A stretch of 64,000 nucleotides of DNA. Origin: JAODBQ01 sp047602055. GTDB lineage: Bacteria > Actinomycetota > Acidimicrobiia > Acidimicrobiales > Ilumatobacteraceae. The notes beneath the pieces are model-generated. The model saw only the letters and a list, made by a program, of their open reading frames with translations. It did not search any database and had not been told where the DNA came from. Within the stretch, counting starts at the first letter, position 1. The number at the start of each line of letters is the position of its first letter. Of the stretch, positions 26,420 through 35,944 are shown in pieces. The DNA lies in NCBI GenBank assembly GCA_047602055.1, contig JASGIG010000001.1, positions 3,410,001 through 3,474,000 on the forward strand. The letters are read 5' to 3'. The translations under genes were made by a program, and so were the position numbers.

Positions 26420-26762
26420 CATCGATGGCCGCCGGCTGACCGAGCTGAGCGGCCGCCGCCATCATCTTGCTGACCTGCCGGCGGCGCGACACGGCGACCA
26501 CCTCGTCGGCGACCACCTCGGTGCGGCTCTGGGTGGCGCCCGAGGTACGGAAGAAGCGACGCCGGACGCTGCCACGCACGACGAGCTCGTCGCCGATCCG
26601 CGGCTCCGCGCCCACGGGCGGATCGAACCAAGCGACGGGGACCGAGGTCTGCCCGCTGTCGGTGACGGTGGTGATCTCGAGGTTGAGCAGCTCGGTGCCA
26701 GAGCTGAGCGTGCGGCGCATCGACACGCTCGACAAGCGGCCACGCAGGATGACGATGTTCAC
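26403..26762 (-). CDS. ssb: Single-stranded DNA-binding protein, short OB-fold form
   Basis: Protein of 119 residues from a GTG (VNIVILRGRLSSVSMRR). The OB-fold continues LLNLEITTVT, VPVAWFDPP and DELVVRGSVRRRFFRTSG. No acidic DDxPF tail is present, so this is probably a secondary SSB rather than the replicative one. It lies at the edge of the insertion-sequence island. Confidence 0.75.
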   Translation of the reverse strand: MNIVILRGRLSSVSMRRTLSSGTELLNLEITTVTDSGQTSVPVAWFDPPVGAEPRIGDELVVRGSVRRRFFRTSGATQSRTEVVADEVVAVSRRRQVSKMMAAAAQLGQPAAIDVSRAC

Positions 26763-26839
26763 AGCGATTCCTCCCGATGGAGGGCACCGGCCAGAGGCCG
26801 GCACGATTGGCGATCGGGGGAAGGTCGCTGCGAGGAACG

Positions 26840-27030
26840 CTACAACGGGGGTGTCACGAAGTTCTTTGACCCGTGCTGTGATTCGGGCGCGCGTGATGAA
26901 CGTGCTGGTGATTCGTGACTGTGGTGTGGTCGGGCGGCGGGTGCGAGTTCGACGGTGTAGCCGAGTTGTTCGAGTTGCGCGACGAGTTGTCGGTGGCGCC
27001 GGTCGGGCTGGTCCCTGCCGGCGAGGTAGT
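26840..27030 (-). pseudogene. C-terminal remnant of a transposase
   Basis: The last about 60 codons read NYLAGRDQPDRRHRQLVAQL, then EQLGYTVELAPAA. This resembles the tail of IS110-like or similar actinobacterial transposases. It is cut by the left end of the IS3-A copy at 27031. I am not certain of the family. Confidence 0.4.
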
Positions 27031-27059
27031 TGGCCATCTCCCCGTTGGCCGGACGGGGT

Positions 27060-27938
27060 TTATGCTGCTTGATTATACTGTGTTTCCCACTCGATTGGTG
27101 GGATATAGCCGAGACTTCCGTGAAGTCTTTTCGTGTTATACCAGTTGATCCAGCGGAAGATCGTTCTGCGGGCGTCGGCGCGGGTCGCGAACACTCGTCC
27201 TTGGACGCATTCACGTTTCAGCGATTCCCAGAATGACTCGGCGACGGCGTTGTCCCAGCACACCCCGGTCCGTCCGACCGAGGGGCGCAGCCTGTTGTCG
27301 GCGCAGAACGAGAGGTAGTCGTTCGACGTGTACTGCGACCCACGATCCGCGTGCGCGATCACCCCGCTCACGCCGCCTCTGGCAGCGACGGCCATCGACA
27401 GGGCGTCGGTGACGAGCTCGGTGCGCATGTGGTCGGCCATCGAGTAGCCGACCAGCCGCCGGCTGCCCAGATCGAGGACCGACGCCAGGTAGAGCCAGCC
27501 CTCGCCGGTGGCGATGTAGGTGATGTCCTGGCACCACGCCCGGTCCGGGGCGCCGGGCGCGAAGCCGCGCTCGACGAGGTCCGGGATCACGTAGCCGTCC
27601 GGGCCCGGGAACGTGGTCTGGCAGCGTCGCCGCCGGAACCTGCCCGCCATCCCATGGCGGCGCATCAGCCGACGCACCCGCTTGTGGTTGACCGCGAGAC
27701 CGGCGCGGCGCAGCTCGCGCAGCATCCGCGGGACGCCGTAGTTGCCGTCGGAGGCGTCGAAGATCTCGGCCATCAACGAGACGAGCTCGGCCTCGGCGAC
27801 CTGACGGTCCGTCGGTGCGCCAGCCTCACGTGTGCGCCAGTCGTAGAACCCCGACGTGGACACGCCAGCCGCCTCGCACGCCGCGGTGACCGGGAACCCG
27901 GCTGCCTTCTGGTCGTCGACGCAGCGATAGCGAGTCAC
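27060..27938 (-). CDS. IS3-A transposase OrfB (DDE integrase)
   Basis: Protein of 292 residues with the retroviral-type integrase core: WCQDITYIATGEGWLY (first Asp), IAHADRGSQYTS (second Asp), and NAVAESFWESLKRE (Glu). The N-terminus has GVSTSGFYDWRTRE and VNHKRVRRLMRRHG, typical of IS3 OrfB. The GTG start overlaps the OrfA stop. The protein is identical in copy 2. Confidence 0.92.
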   Translation of the reverse strand: MTRYRCVDDQKAAGFPVTAACEAAGVSTSGFYDWRTREAGAPTDRQVAEAELVSLMAEIFDASDGNYGVPRMLRELRRAGLAVNHKRVRRLMRRHGMAGRFRRRRCQTTFPGPDGYVIPDLVERGFAPGAPDRAWCQDITYIATGEGWLYLASVLDLGSRRLVGYSMADHMRTELVTDALSMAVAARGGVSGVIAHADRGSQYTSNDYLSFCADNRLRPSVGRTGVCWDNAVAESFWESLKRECVQGRVFATRADARRTIFRWINWYNTKRLHGSLGYIPPIEWETQYNQAA

Positions 27939-28243
27939 AGCATCAACTCCTTCACCCAGAAGGCCATCGATCGTTTGAGCAGATCACGCTCCATCCGCAA
28001 CTGCGTGACCTCACCGCGCAACTCCGCCAACTCGACGCGTTCGTCGGCGTTCAACTCGGTCCCCTGGGCGCGTTCACGGCGCGCCTTCGCGACCCAGTTC
28101 CCCAACGTGCCCTCGTTCACCAAGAGCGAACGAGCAACATCCGCGATCGAACGCTGCTCATCGAGCACCATCGCAACCGCGTCCCGCTGGAACTCAGGCG
28201 GATACTTCGCCGGACGACCCGGCGACCGCTTCTTGTTGGACAT
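27935..28243 (-). CDS. IS3-A transposase OrfA (helix-turn-helix)
   Basis: Protein of 102 residues. The DNA-binding domain contains KYPPEFQRDAVAMVLDEQRS and VNEGTLGNWVAKARRE, followed by a leucine-zipper-like segment (LAELRGEVTQLRMERDLLKR) that pairs OrfA with OrfAB. Intact here; frameshifted in copy 2. Confidence 0.9.
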   Translation of the reverse strand: MSNKKRSPGRPAKYPPEFQRDAVAMVLDEQRSIADVARSLLVNEGTLGNWVAKARRERAQGTELNADERVELAELRGEVTQLRMERDLLKRSMAFWVKELML

Positions 28244-28288
28244 GGACTTCCTCCTATACGAGGTGTCCGCCCAACGGGGGGATGGTCA

Positions 28289-28567
28289 AAGACATCGTCG
28301 ATCCTGTCGTGCTCGAGGTCGAGCTGGCCCGTGTGCGGATCGAGTACAACAGCGTGAGACTGCACGAAGCGATCGGCTACGTCACCCCCGACGACGAGCA
28401 CTACGGCCGAGGACAAGCCATCCGTGAGGCCCGCCGGCAAGGCCTCCAACGAGCCCGACAAGAACGGCTCGAACACCACCGCCGGCACAACCACCCGAAC
28501 CCCGAGGAGACCCCATGAGTTGGATCATTTCCAACCCGTTCTCCGCGGCAAAGTCAGAAACGCCTCA
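28289..28567 (+). mobile_element. Right-end remnant of IS3-B
   Basis: It matches 38472-38750 of the full element, from DIVDPVVLEVELARV through the terminal GTCAGAAACGCCTCA. The left four-fifths are missing, replaced by IS3-A copy 1. Confidence 0.88.
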
Positions 28568-28626
28568 GAAGCGTCGAAAGGGCATGTGATGGTTTCGGAG
28601 GTGCACGGGGATCCCTGCGAGGGATC

Positions 28627-30092
28627 GGCCAGAGGATGTCCCGCTTGCTGTTGAACTTCGGTGGTGATCCCGTTGCTCTCAGGCGATTTGAGCGTAGTCG
28701 CGGGGTGTTGCGGGGTTGACGGCATCGGCGATGGCGGCGACGAGTTCGGGCATCTGGGCGTGACCGCGAACGCGGCGGAACGAGCGTTGGGCTTCGATCA
28801 TCCCGGTCGCGATCCATCGCTTCTTCATGTCGCCGTCGCGCCAGTTCTTCACGCGGCTGGTGACGGTGCGCACGGTGCCGATCATGGACTCGATGCAGTT
28901 CGTGTTCGTCAGCGTTCGTCGCAGGGCACCGTTGGTGCCGAGTCGGGCGACGGTGAACATCTCCTCGAGGCCTTCGAGCAGCGAGCCGGCGGCGTCGGGA
29001 TGATCGGCGCGCAGGGCGGCGGCGAGGCGTCGGGCCTCGGCGATCCCGGCGTCGGCGTCGGTGTTGGCGAAGACCTGCGCGAGCCTGCGGTCGAGGTTCT
29101 TGCGGCGGGCGTCGGGCAGGTAGCCGGTGACGTTCCTGCGCTTGTGGAGGGTGCAGCGCTGCACGAGAGCCTTGGCGCCGAACACCTTGGCGACGGCCTT
29201 GCGCAGCGCCTTGGAACCGTCGAGCACGGCGAGGATGCCGTGCTCGAAACGGAGCCCACGATCGACGAGATCGGCGAGCAAGTCCTTCACGACGACGGTG
29301 TTCTCGGTGTCACCCAACCGCAGCCCGACGGGCACCTTCGTCCCGTCCGCGGTGATGACCAGGGCGACAACGATCATCTCGCCGGCGACGTTGAGCCCAT
29401 CGATCATCAACACCGCCGTCTCCAAGTCGGAGAGGTCGGCGGCGAGCAGCTCGTCCATCGCCTCGGACGTGGCGGCAACGAACCGCCGCGACACCGCCGA
29501 CTTCGACGTCGCCACACCGGCCACCGGGCCGACGGGTTCGGCGACGTCGACGTGACGGCGGGTGGCGACCCCGGCGAGCATCCGCTCGACCACGACCTGG
29601 CGCAACAGGTCCTCGGACGCGAACGTGGCCCACGTGTCCAGCTCGACCTCACCGCCGTCGACGTAGCGGCCACGCGGACGAGCCACCGACACCTTGCGGG
29701 CGCCGAGCACGACCTGACCGGTCGTCGTGCCATGCCAGTTCCCGACCCGCTCACCTCCGGCCATCTTGGCGTGCTTCGCGCCAACGATCCCGGCCAGCTC
29801 CGCGTCGAGCATCTGGCGCATCACGACCAGCCCCGCAGACGTCGCGAACGCCAACAAGCCGTCTCTCATCGCATCGGCGACATCAACCATCGCGACCGTC
29901 GCCTCCAACGGCAGACCGGCCATCTCGCCGGCCGCGTCCGGTGTCGTGATCTTCACGACAGGTACCTTCTTCATCGGTGATCCCTCTCCTTGTTCAGGTG
30001 TCTTGGTGGACTCCCGAACCCTGCCAGCACGGCACGGCCCGGGGAGGGATCACCACCTCACTTCAACAGACCCCGGGACAACCTCATCGGCC
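28627..30092 (-). mobile_element. IS256-family element
   Basis: Ends carry long imperfect inverted repeats: left GGCCAGAGGATGTCCC, then CTGTTGAACTTC and GGTGGTGATCCC; right (complement) GGCCGATGAGGTTGTCCC, then CTGTTGAAGTG and GGTGGTGATCCC. Flanks AGGGATCG and AGGGTCGC could be a damaged 8-bp target duplication. It separates the IS3-B remnant from the permease pseudogene. Confidence 0.75.
28679..29974 (-). CDS. IS256-family (mutator-type) transposase
   Basis: Protein of 431 residues. DDE residues are suggested by VLMIDGLNVAGEM, ILAVLDGSKALRKAV and TNTNCIESMIGTVR. The CxxH-like motif QRCTLHKRRNV is typical of Transposase_mut proteins. No frameshifts, so probably active. Confidence 0.9.
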   Translation of the reverse strand: MKKVPVVKITTPDAAGEMAGLPLEATVAMVDVADAMRDGLLAFATSAGLVVMRQMLDAELAGIVGAKHAKMAGGERVGNWHGTTTGQVVLGARKVSVARPRGRYVDGGEVELDTWATFASEDLLRQVVVERMLAGVATRRHVDVAEPVGPVAGVATSKSAVSRRFVAATSEAMDELLAADLSDLETAVLMIDGLNVAGEMIVVALVITADGTKVPVGLRLGDTENTVVVKDLLADLVDRGLRFEHGILAVLDGSKALRKAVAKVFGAKALVQRCTLHKRRNVTGYLPDARRKNLDRRLAQVFANTDADAGIAEARRLAAALRADHPDAAGSLLEGLEEMFTVARLGTNGALRRTLTNTNCIESMIGTVRTVTSRVKNWRDGDMKKRWIATGMIEAQRSFRRVRGHAQMPELVAAIADAVNPATPRDYAQIA

Positions 30093-30673
30093 AGGGTCGC
30101 ATGGGTTGACGCGGACTCGGACGGCTTTGACCGACTTCCGTTGGCGCCGGCCGTGTGCCCCCGCTGTCGCTTGCCGGGGGGCCGCGGTGATCGGTCGTGG
30201 ATGCTGGGGTTTGGTGGCGGCTAGTGCCAGTGTCGCTCGCGGTAGGTTTGCCTTGTTGATGTTCGCGCAGGTGCGTCGGGCCGGGTTGGGTGGCGCGGCG
30301 GTGGTTGCTGCGTCGGCGTTGATCGCGGTGGGTGTCGCTGGCGGTCCGCTGTTCGTGTCGGCGACGGCGTCGGAGGCGTTGCAGCGGGGCTTCGCGGCGA
30401 CGTGCGGTGGTGACGTTGGTCTGACGGTTGCTTTGCCGGACAGTGCGGTCGTCGGAGGCGACTCGGCTCTATTGAACGAGCTGGATCGGCTGGGTTCGAC
30501 GGTGCCGCATGCGTCGGCGCCGACGGTGACTCGCGGGGTGTACTCGACGTACACCGTTGATGAGTCCTCGGCGGCGTCGCAGCGGGTGTTGCTGGTGGCT
30601 CGAGACGGTCAGCTCGATCATGTCGATGTCGTCGATGGAGTCGGTGGCCATCTCCCCGTTGGCCGGACGGGGT

Positions 30674-31552
30674 TTATGCTGCTTGATTATACTGTGTTTC
30701 CCACTCGATTGGTGGGATATAGCCGAGACTTCCGTGAAGTCTTTTCGTGTTATACCAGTTGATCCAGCGGAAGATCGTTCTGCGGGCGTCGGCGCGGGTC
30801 GCGAACACTCGTCCTTGGACGCATTCACGTTTCAGCGATTCCCAGAATGACTCGGCGACGGCGTTGTCCCAGCACACCCCGGTCCGTCCGACCGAGGGGC
30901 GCAGCCTGTTGTCGGCGCAGAACGAGAGGTAGTCGTTCGACGTGTACTGCGACCCACGATCCGCGTGCGCGATCACCCCGCTCACGCCGCCTCTGGCAGC
31001 GACGGCCATCGACAGGGCGTCGGTGACGAGCTCGGTGCGCATGTGGTCGGCCATCGAGTAGCCGACCAGCCGCCGGCTGCCCAGATCGAGGACCGACGCC
31101 AGGTAGAGCCAGCCCTCGCCGGTGGCGATGTAGGTGATGTCCTGGCACCACGCCCGGTCCGGGGCGCCGGGCGCGAAGCCGCGCTCGACGAGGTCCGGGA
31201 TCACGTAGCCGTCCGGGCCCGGGAACGTGGTCTGGCAGCGTCGCCGCCGGAACCTGCCCGCCATCCCATGGCGGCGCATCAGCCGACGCACCCGCTTGTG
31301 GTTGACCGCGAGACCGGCGCGGCGCAGCTCGCGCAGCATCCGCGGGACGCCGTAGTTGCCGTCGGAGGCGTCGAAGATCTCGGCCATCAACGAGACGAGC
31401 TCGGCCTCGGCGACCTGACGGTCCGTCGGTGCGCCAGCCTCACGTGTGCGCCAGTCGTAGAACCCCGACGTGGACACGCCAGCCGCCTCGCACGCCGCGG
31501 TGACCGGGAACCCGGCTGCCTTCTGGTCGTCGACGCAGCGATAGCGAGTCAC
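30674..31552 (-). CDS. IS3-A transposase OrfB, copy 2
   Basis: Identical in protein sequence to 27060-27938: DDE integrase core with WCQDITYI, HADRGSQYTS and AESFWESLK. OrfB is intact although its partner OrfA is frameshifted, so this copy would need OrfA in trans. Confidence 0.9.
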   Translation of the reverse strand: MTRYRCVDDQKAAGFPVTAACEAAGVSTSGFYDWRTREAGAPTDRQVAEAELVSLMAEIFDASDGNYGVPRMLRELRRAGLAVNHKRVRRLMRRHGMAGRFRRRRCQTTFPGPDGYVIPDLVERGFAPGAPDRAWCQDITYIATGEGWLYLASVLDLGSRRLVGYSMADHMRTELVTDALSMAVAARGGVSGVIAHADRGSQYTSNDYLSFCADNRLRPSVGRTGVCWDNAVAESFWESLKRECVQGRVFATRADARRTIFRWINWYNTKRLHGSLGYIPPIEWETQYNQAA

Positions 31553-31858
31553 AGCATCAACTCCTTCACCCAGAAGGCCATCGATCGTTTGAGCAGATCA
31601 CGCTCCATCCGCAACTGCGTGACCTCACCGCGCAACTCCGCCAACTCGACGCGTTCGTCGGCGTTCAACTCGGTCCCCTGGGCGCGGTCCACGGCGCGCC
31701 TTCGCGACCCAGTTCCCCAACGTGCCCTCGTTCACCAAGAGCGAACGAGCAACATCCGCGATCGAACGCTGCTCATCGAGCACCATCGCAACCGCGTCCC
31801 GCTGGAACTCAGGCGGATACTTCGCCGGACGACCCGGCGACCGCTTCTTGTTGGACAT
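31549..31858 (-). pseudogene. IS3-A OrfA, frameshifted in copy 2
   Basis: It matches OrfA of copy 1 until VNEGTLGNWVAKARR. There CGGTCCACGG replaces CGTTCACGG (near 31685-31690), adding one base and breaking the frame before the leucine-zipper segment. The 1-bp length difference between the two copies is this insertion. Confidence 0.85.
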
Positions 31859-33634
31859 GGACTTCCTCCTATACGAGGTGTCCGCCCAACGGGGGGATGG
31901 TCACGGCTCGCTCGGTTCTGGGGACGTGCTTGTCCCGGTTGGCGAGGGCCGCCACGTCGGTGCTTCGACGGGGAGCCGTCTGTTGGCGACCGCACCGCCG
32001 GAGTTGCCGGCGGGTGGGCCGGCTGTGCGGAGCGAGGCGCCGTCGGCCGATGGGGGGTACGACGTGACGTTCGTTGACGGGTCGTCGGAGCACGTGCCAG
32101 CGACACCGCTGGCGTTGACCACGGTTGGGGTATTCCGGGACATCCCGATCGAACCCGAGCCGAGCTTCTGGTGTGGCCTGCGTTCGCAGCTTCGCCCGGA
32201 TCGTGACGATCAGTGGCCGCCGGCGATGATGTTGGTCGACCCGGCGACGCTCGCCCGCTTCGGTAGCCAGGTGACGACAACGTGGGAGCTGGGTCCAGAC
32301 CGCGAGACGTTGACGGTGCACGAGGCCAGGGCGTTAGCAGCCGGGTATGGACGGGTGGAGGCTGGCTACAACACGGCATTGTCGGCGGCAGGTGCTGGTT
32401 ATGCCCAGTTGCGTCCGAGTCGGTCTGATGCGCCGCAGCTGACCCGGTTGATCGTGCAGGCAGAGCAAGTTGGCGTGGTCGTTGCTCGGACGGTGGCTCC
32501 GATCCGTTGGGCCGGCGTCGCAGCGGGTGTGCTGCTGCTGAGTGGTGGCGCGGTGCTGTTGGCCCGGCAGCGTCGGCGTGAGTTGCACTTGCGGTTGTTG
32601 CGCGGCGAATCGCCGTGGTCGCTGGCAGCGCGTCTGGGCGCCGGTGTGGTGGCGCCGGTGGTTGCGGGGACGGTGCTCGGCGGTGCTCTGGCGTTCGCCG
32701 CGGTCATGACGCTGGGACCGACCTCTGAGCTGGAACCGGGGCCGGTGCGCGGCAGCGTGGGTGTCGGCGGCGATCGGGGCGGTGCTTGGCGTCGTGATTG
32801 TCGGTGCCGTTGGCGCGGTCAGCGCATCGTCGACGGTCGACACCGTTCGCCGCAGACGCCTGCGCTGGTTTCCGTGGGAACTGATCGTTGTGGGGGCCGC
32901 GGTGGCTTCGTTCTTGCGGTTGGAACGCTCCGGTGGTGTGCGGCTGGTCGGTGAACGCGCGACGGGTGGTGATCTTCTTGCTCAAGCGTTCGCGCTCGCT
33001 GCTGTGTTGGCGGTGATCGCGGTGGCCTCCCGTCCGATGGTGTGGTTGGCGCGACGCAGCCGCCAGTGGGGTCGCCGGTTGCCGTTGCCGGTGGTCACAG
33101 GGTTGCGGCGCGTCGGCGCGGAACCCGTCGTCAGCGTCGTGGTTGCCACAGCGACGGCGCTCGCGATCGGAGCGTTCACGATCGCCACCGCGATGACCGC
33201 GAGCGCCCAGCAGTTGCTTGCCGATAAGGCGGCGGTGTTCGTCGGAAGCGACGAGGCCGTTTCGGTCGCGGCAGGCACGACCGCCGTCCCGGGCGGGCTG
33301 CGCGGCACCGTCGTGCGTCAGGTGGACGTCCGCGACAGCAACGGTGGCCGGGTCACCGTGCTCGGCGTCGACCCGGCCACGTTCGCCACCGCGGTCCGCT
33401 GGCGTGCCGACGCAGCCGATGTCACGCTCGAAGTGCTTCTCGCCGAACTCGCGCGTTCGTCGCCCGACGAGGTGATCCCGGCGATCGTGGTCGGCTCGGC
33501 CGACCCGACCACGTTGACGACATTGACGGGGCAGTCCTTCGCCGTCGACCGGGTCGCCTCGGTGCGTTGGTTCCCCGGAGAACACAACGGGAGCACCCTC
33601 GTCGTCGTGGACCGTGGCCGGCTGGTCGATAAGG

Positions 33635-35040
33635 GGCGCTTCGGATCTGAGGGTGGGGTCGGGGTGATCTGAGCATCCCGGGCGCGGCACAGGGGCTCTG
33701 CGATTCTCAGCGGTGTTCTACGTCGTCGAGTCTCGGGGAGCCCCTGTTGGAGACGGATCCTACGCGCATGTGCGCGCTGCTGGTTGGCCTGTCCGACGTT
33801 CGCGTGGTGGGCGTCGGCGATTGGCCACGGTGGCTGCGGATCACGATCGAGTCGACGACTGGAAGGCCGTGTTGCGCGGCGTGCGGGACATCGGCACACG
33901 GTCATGGGCGGCGCGAGGTGACGCTGGTCGATCTCCCGGTGTTCGGGCGCCCGACGCGGCTGGCGTGGTCCAAGCGACGATGGCGATGCCCGTCGTGTCG
34001 GCGGTCGTGGACCGAGTGTGACCCGACCATCGGATCGTCTCGTTGTGCGCTGACCGCCAGGGCTGGGCGGTGGGCGACGGTGCAGGTCGGCCGGCACGGT
34101 CGCAGCGTCGCTGATGTCGCCGTCGAGCTGGGCTGTGACTGGCACACGGTGATGGACGCCGTCACCGCGTGGGGACGGCCGCTGATCGACGACCCCAACC
34201 GGTTCGGCCCGGTCGACGCCGTCGGGTTGGACGAGACCCTGTGCGTGCGGGTGGGCCGCTACCGAACCCAGGTGTGGTCGACCCAGATCGTCGACGTGCG
34301 CCGCGGTCAGCTCCTCGACGTGATCGCCGGACGCCGTTCCGGCCCGGCCTGCGCCTGGTTCGCCGCCCGCCCGCCGGGATGGTGCGGGCGGATCCGCTGG
34401 GCGACACTGGACCTGTCAGCCGCGTACCGCACCGTGTTCGACACGATGCTGCCCGACGCGGTCCAAGTCGCCGACCCGTATCACGTGATCGCCCTCGCCA
34501 ATCGGGTGGTGGACGAGACCCGCCGGCGGGTGCAGAACGAGACCCTCGGGCATCGCGGGCGCAAGCCCGATCCGCTCTACCGGATCCGACGGCGGCTGAT
34601 CACCGGCAGCGAACGTCTCACCGAGGACGGACACGAGCGGTTGTTGGAGCTCCTCGCTGACGGTGACCCGGACCTGCACGTGTTCGCCGCCTGGACGGCC
34701 AAGGAACTCGTCCGACGGGTCTACACCCAACCCGACACGACTGCGGCGAGGGCGTGGATCGAGCAGCTCGTCGTCGACTTCGCCGAGCGTTGGATGCCCG
34801 ACGAGGTCCGTCGGCTCGGCCGGACGCTGCGGGTGTGGATCGACCAGATCGTCGCGTGGCACGACGCCCGAGTGAGCAACGGGCCGACCGAGGCGATCAA
34901 CAACCTGATCAAGCGCGTCAAGCGAGTCGCCTTCGGGTTCCGTCGCTTCGACCACTACCGCACCCGCGCCCTGCTCTACGCCAGCAAACCCAACTGGGCG
35001 CTACTCAACACCCTCACCCCACCCTGAAATCCGAAGAGCC
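33635..35040 (+). mobile_element. ISL3-family element
   Basis: It is 1406 bp with inverted ends: left GGCGCTTCGGATCTGAGGGT, right (complement) GGCTCTTCGGATTTCAGGGT. No 8-bp target duplication is visible, and its two flanks belong to different genes (permease left, ABC exporter right), so it probably marks a deletion or rearrangement junction. Confidence 0.85.
33768..35027 (+). CDS. ISL3-family transposase
   Basis: About 419 residues. The N-terminal zinc finger is CCAACG plus WRCPSCRRSW. The HTH region is VADVAVELGCDWHTVMDAV, and the DDE-type core includes DAVGLDETLCVRVG, VADPYHVIALANRVVDE and SNGPTEAINNLIKRVKRVAF. I prefer the ATG at 33768; the frame is open to a TTG at 33747. Intact. Confidence 0.9.
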   Translation: MCALLVGLSDVRVVGVGDWPRWLRITIESTTGRPCCAACGTSAHGHGRREVTLVDLPVFGRPTRLAWSKRRWRCPSCRRSWTECDPTIGSSRCALTARAGRWATVQVGRHGRSVADVAVELGCDWHTVMDAVTAWGRPLIDDPNRFGPVDAVGLDETLCVRVGRYRTQVWSTQIVDVRRGQLLDVIAGRRSGPACAWFAARPPGWCGRIRWATLDLSAAYRTVFDTMLPDAVQVADPYHVIALANRVVDETRRRVQNETLGHRGRKPDPLYRIRRRLITGSERLTEDGHERLLELLADGDPDLHVFAAWTAKELVRRVYTQPDTTAARAWIEQLVVDFAERWMPDEVRRLGRTLRVWIDQIVAWHDARVSNGPTEAINNLIKRVKRVAFGFRRFDHYRTRALLYASKPNWALLNTLTPP

Positions 35041-35042
35041 GC

Positions 35043-35897
35043 TTTGATCGTGTATTCGATCTTCTCGGTGCGCCCGAGGCACCAGCGGATCATCCCGCTG
35101 CAGCCGCTCTTTGCAATCCTCGCGGCGAGGTTCAGATGTGTAATGTGCGATTTAGTTACCCGGTTGGGTCTGGCCTCGGCAACCCACCCGAGCAAGCGCC
35201 GGATGCGGGTTTTGAATTCCCCGCCAGGGACGTCATTCGAGGAGTGTCGCTAACGATCGAACCAGGCGAGCGAGTTGCACTTGTCGGTGCGTCCGGATCC
35301 GGGAAGACGTCGCTTGCATCATTGATTCCGCGACTGTACGACGTTTCTTCGGGCGCGGTGTTAATCGACGGACATGACGTACGCATGCTCTCGCGGCGAT
35401 CGTTGAGGGCGGCTATAGGTGTCGTAAGTCAAGAGTCGTACCTGTTTCAGGATACCATAGAGGCGAATTTGCGCTTCGCTAAGCCGTCTGCAACGACGTC
35501 GGAGTTGGACCGGGCGTGTAGCCGCGCACAGATTCTCGATGTCATCCGCCGAATGCCACGGGGATATGATACGGTAGTTGGCCAGCGCGGATCTGAGTTG
35601 AGCGGGGGTGAACGGCAGCGCTTATCGATCGCGCGGGTCCTTTTGAGGGACCCCGCGGTCGTAATCTTGGACGAAGCCACAAGCCATCTCGACAACGAGA
35701 ACGATGCGCAGGTACAGGAGGCCTTGGACGAGGCTCTTCGTGGCCGCACATCGTTGGTGATAGCGCACCGGCTGTCGACCATTTATGGCTTGGACCGGAT
35801 CCTCGTCCTTAGTGACGGATGCATAATCGAGGAGGGCACCCACGCGGACTTGGTGGCGCTTGGCGGCGCCTACGCCCGCATGAGCGAGGAGGCCTGA
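35043..35897 (+). pseudogene. ABC exporter (MsbA/LmrA type), only the nucleotide-binding half left
   Basis: From the ISL3 junction the frame reads FDRVFDLLGAPEAPAD and PRGEVQMCNVRFSYP, the linker that precedes the ATPase of half-size exporters. It then shows Walker A GASGSGKTS, Q-loop SQESYLFQ, signature ELSGGERQRLSIAR, Walker B AVVILDEATSHLD and IAHRLST. The transmembrane domain is gone. GC content is visibly lower than in neighbours and AT-ending codons are common, suggesting recent foreign origin. Confidence 0.85.
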
Positions 35898-35944
35898 TGT
35901 TTGGTTGCCCACCATGCGCTCATCGGACATCCCAGGGGGTTGCT

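Larger units (their letters stand above)
27031..28288 (-). mobile_element. IS3-family element IS3-A, copy 1
   Basis: It is 1258 bp, bounded by inverted repeats: left TGGCCATCTCCCCGTTGG, right (complement) TGACCATCCCCCCGTTGG. Near-identical to copy 2 at 30645-31903. It has no target duplication: left flank AGT, right flank AAG. On the right it abuts a truncated IS3-B, so insertion was followed by an adjacent deletion or recombination. Confidence 0.9.
30645..31903 (-). mobile_element. IS3-family element IS3-A, copy 2
   Basis: It is 1259 bp with the same inverted repeats as copy 1, flanked by CGG on both sides, a 3-bp target duplication. Removing the element and one CGG restores the permease frame as DGVGSLGSGDV, which confirms the boundaries. 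Confidence 0.93.
30187..33634 (+). pseudogene. FtsX/MacB-like ABC transporter permease, split by IS3-A, frameshifted and truncated
   Basis: The N-terminal part (FAQVRRAGLGGAAVVAASAL, a membrane helix and a periplasmic loop) runs to 30644. IS3-A copy 2 follows with a CGG target duplication, then the same frame continues from 31907 (SLGSGDVLVPVGEG). More helices follow (AGVAAGVLLLSGGAVLLARQ). A +1 shift near 32750 (an extra G in GCGCGGCAGC) precedes IGAVLGVVIVGAVGAVSAS. ISL3 removes the C-terminus at 33634. It resembles large actinobacterial lipoprotein or peptide export permeases. The start is uncertain: GTG 30187 or ATG 30259. Confidence 0.75.

Noticed and set aside
27031..31903. Composite transposon formed by two direct IS3-A copies carrying the IS256-type element
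   Set aside because: Outer flanks share no target duplication, copy 2 has its own CGG pair, and copy 1 is fused to an IS3-B remnant; independent insertions explain it better.
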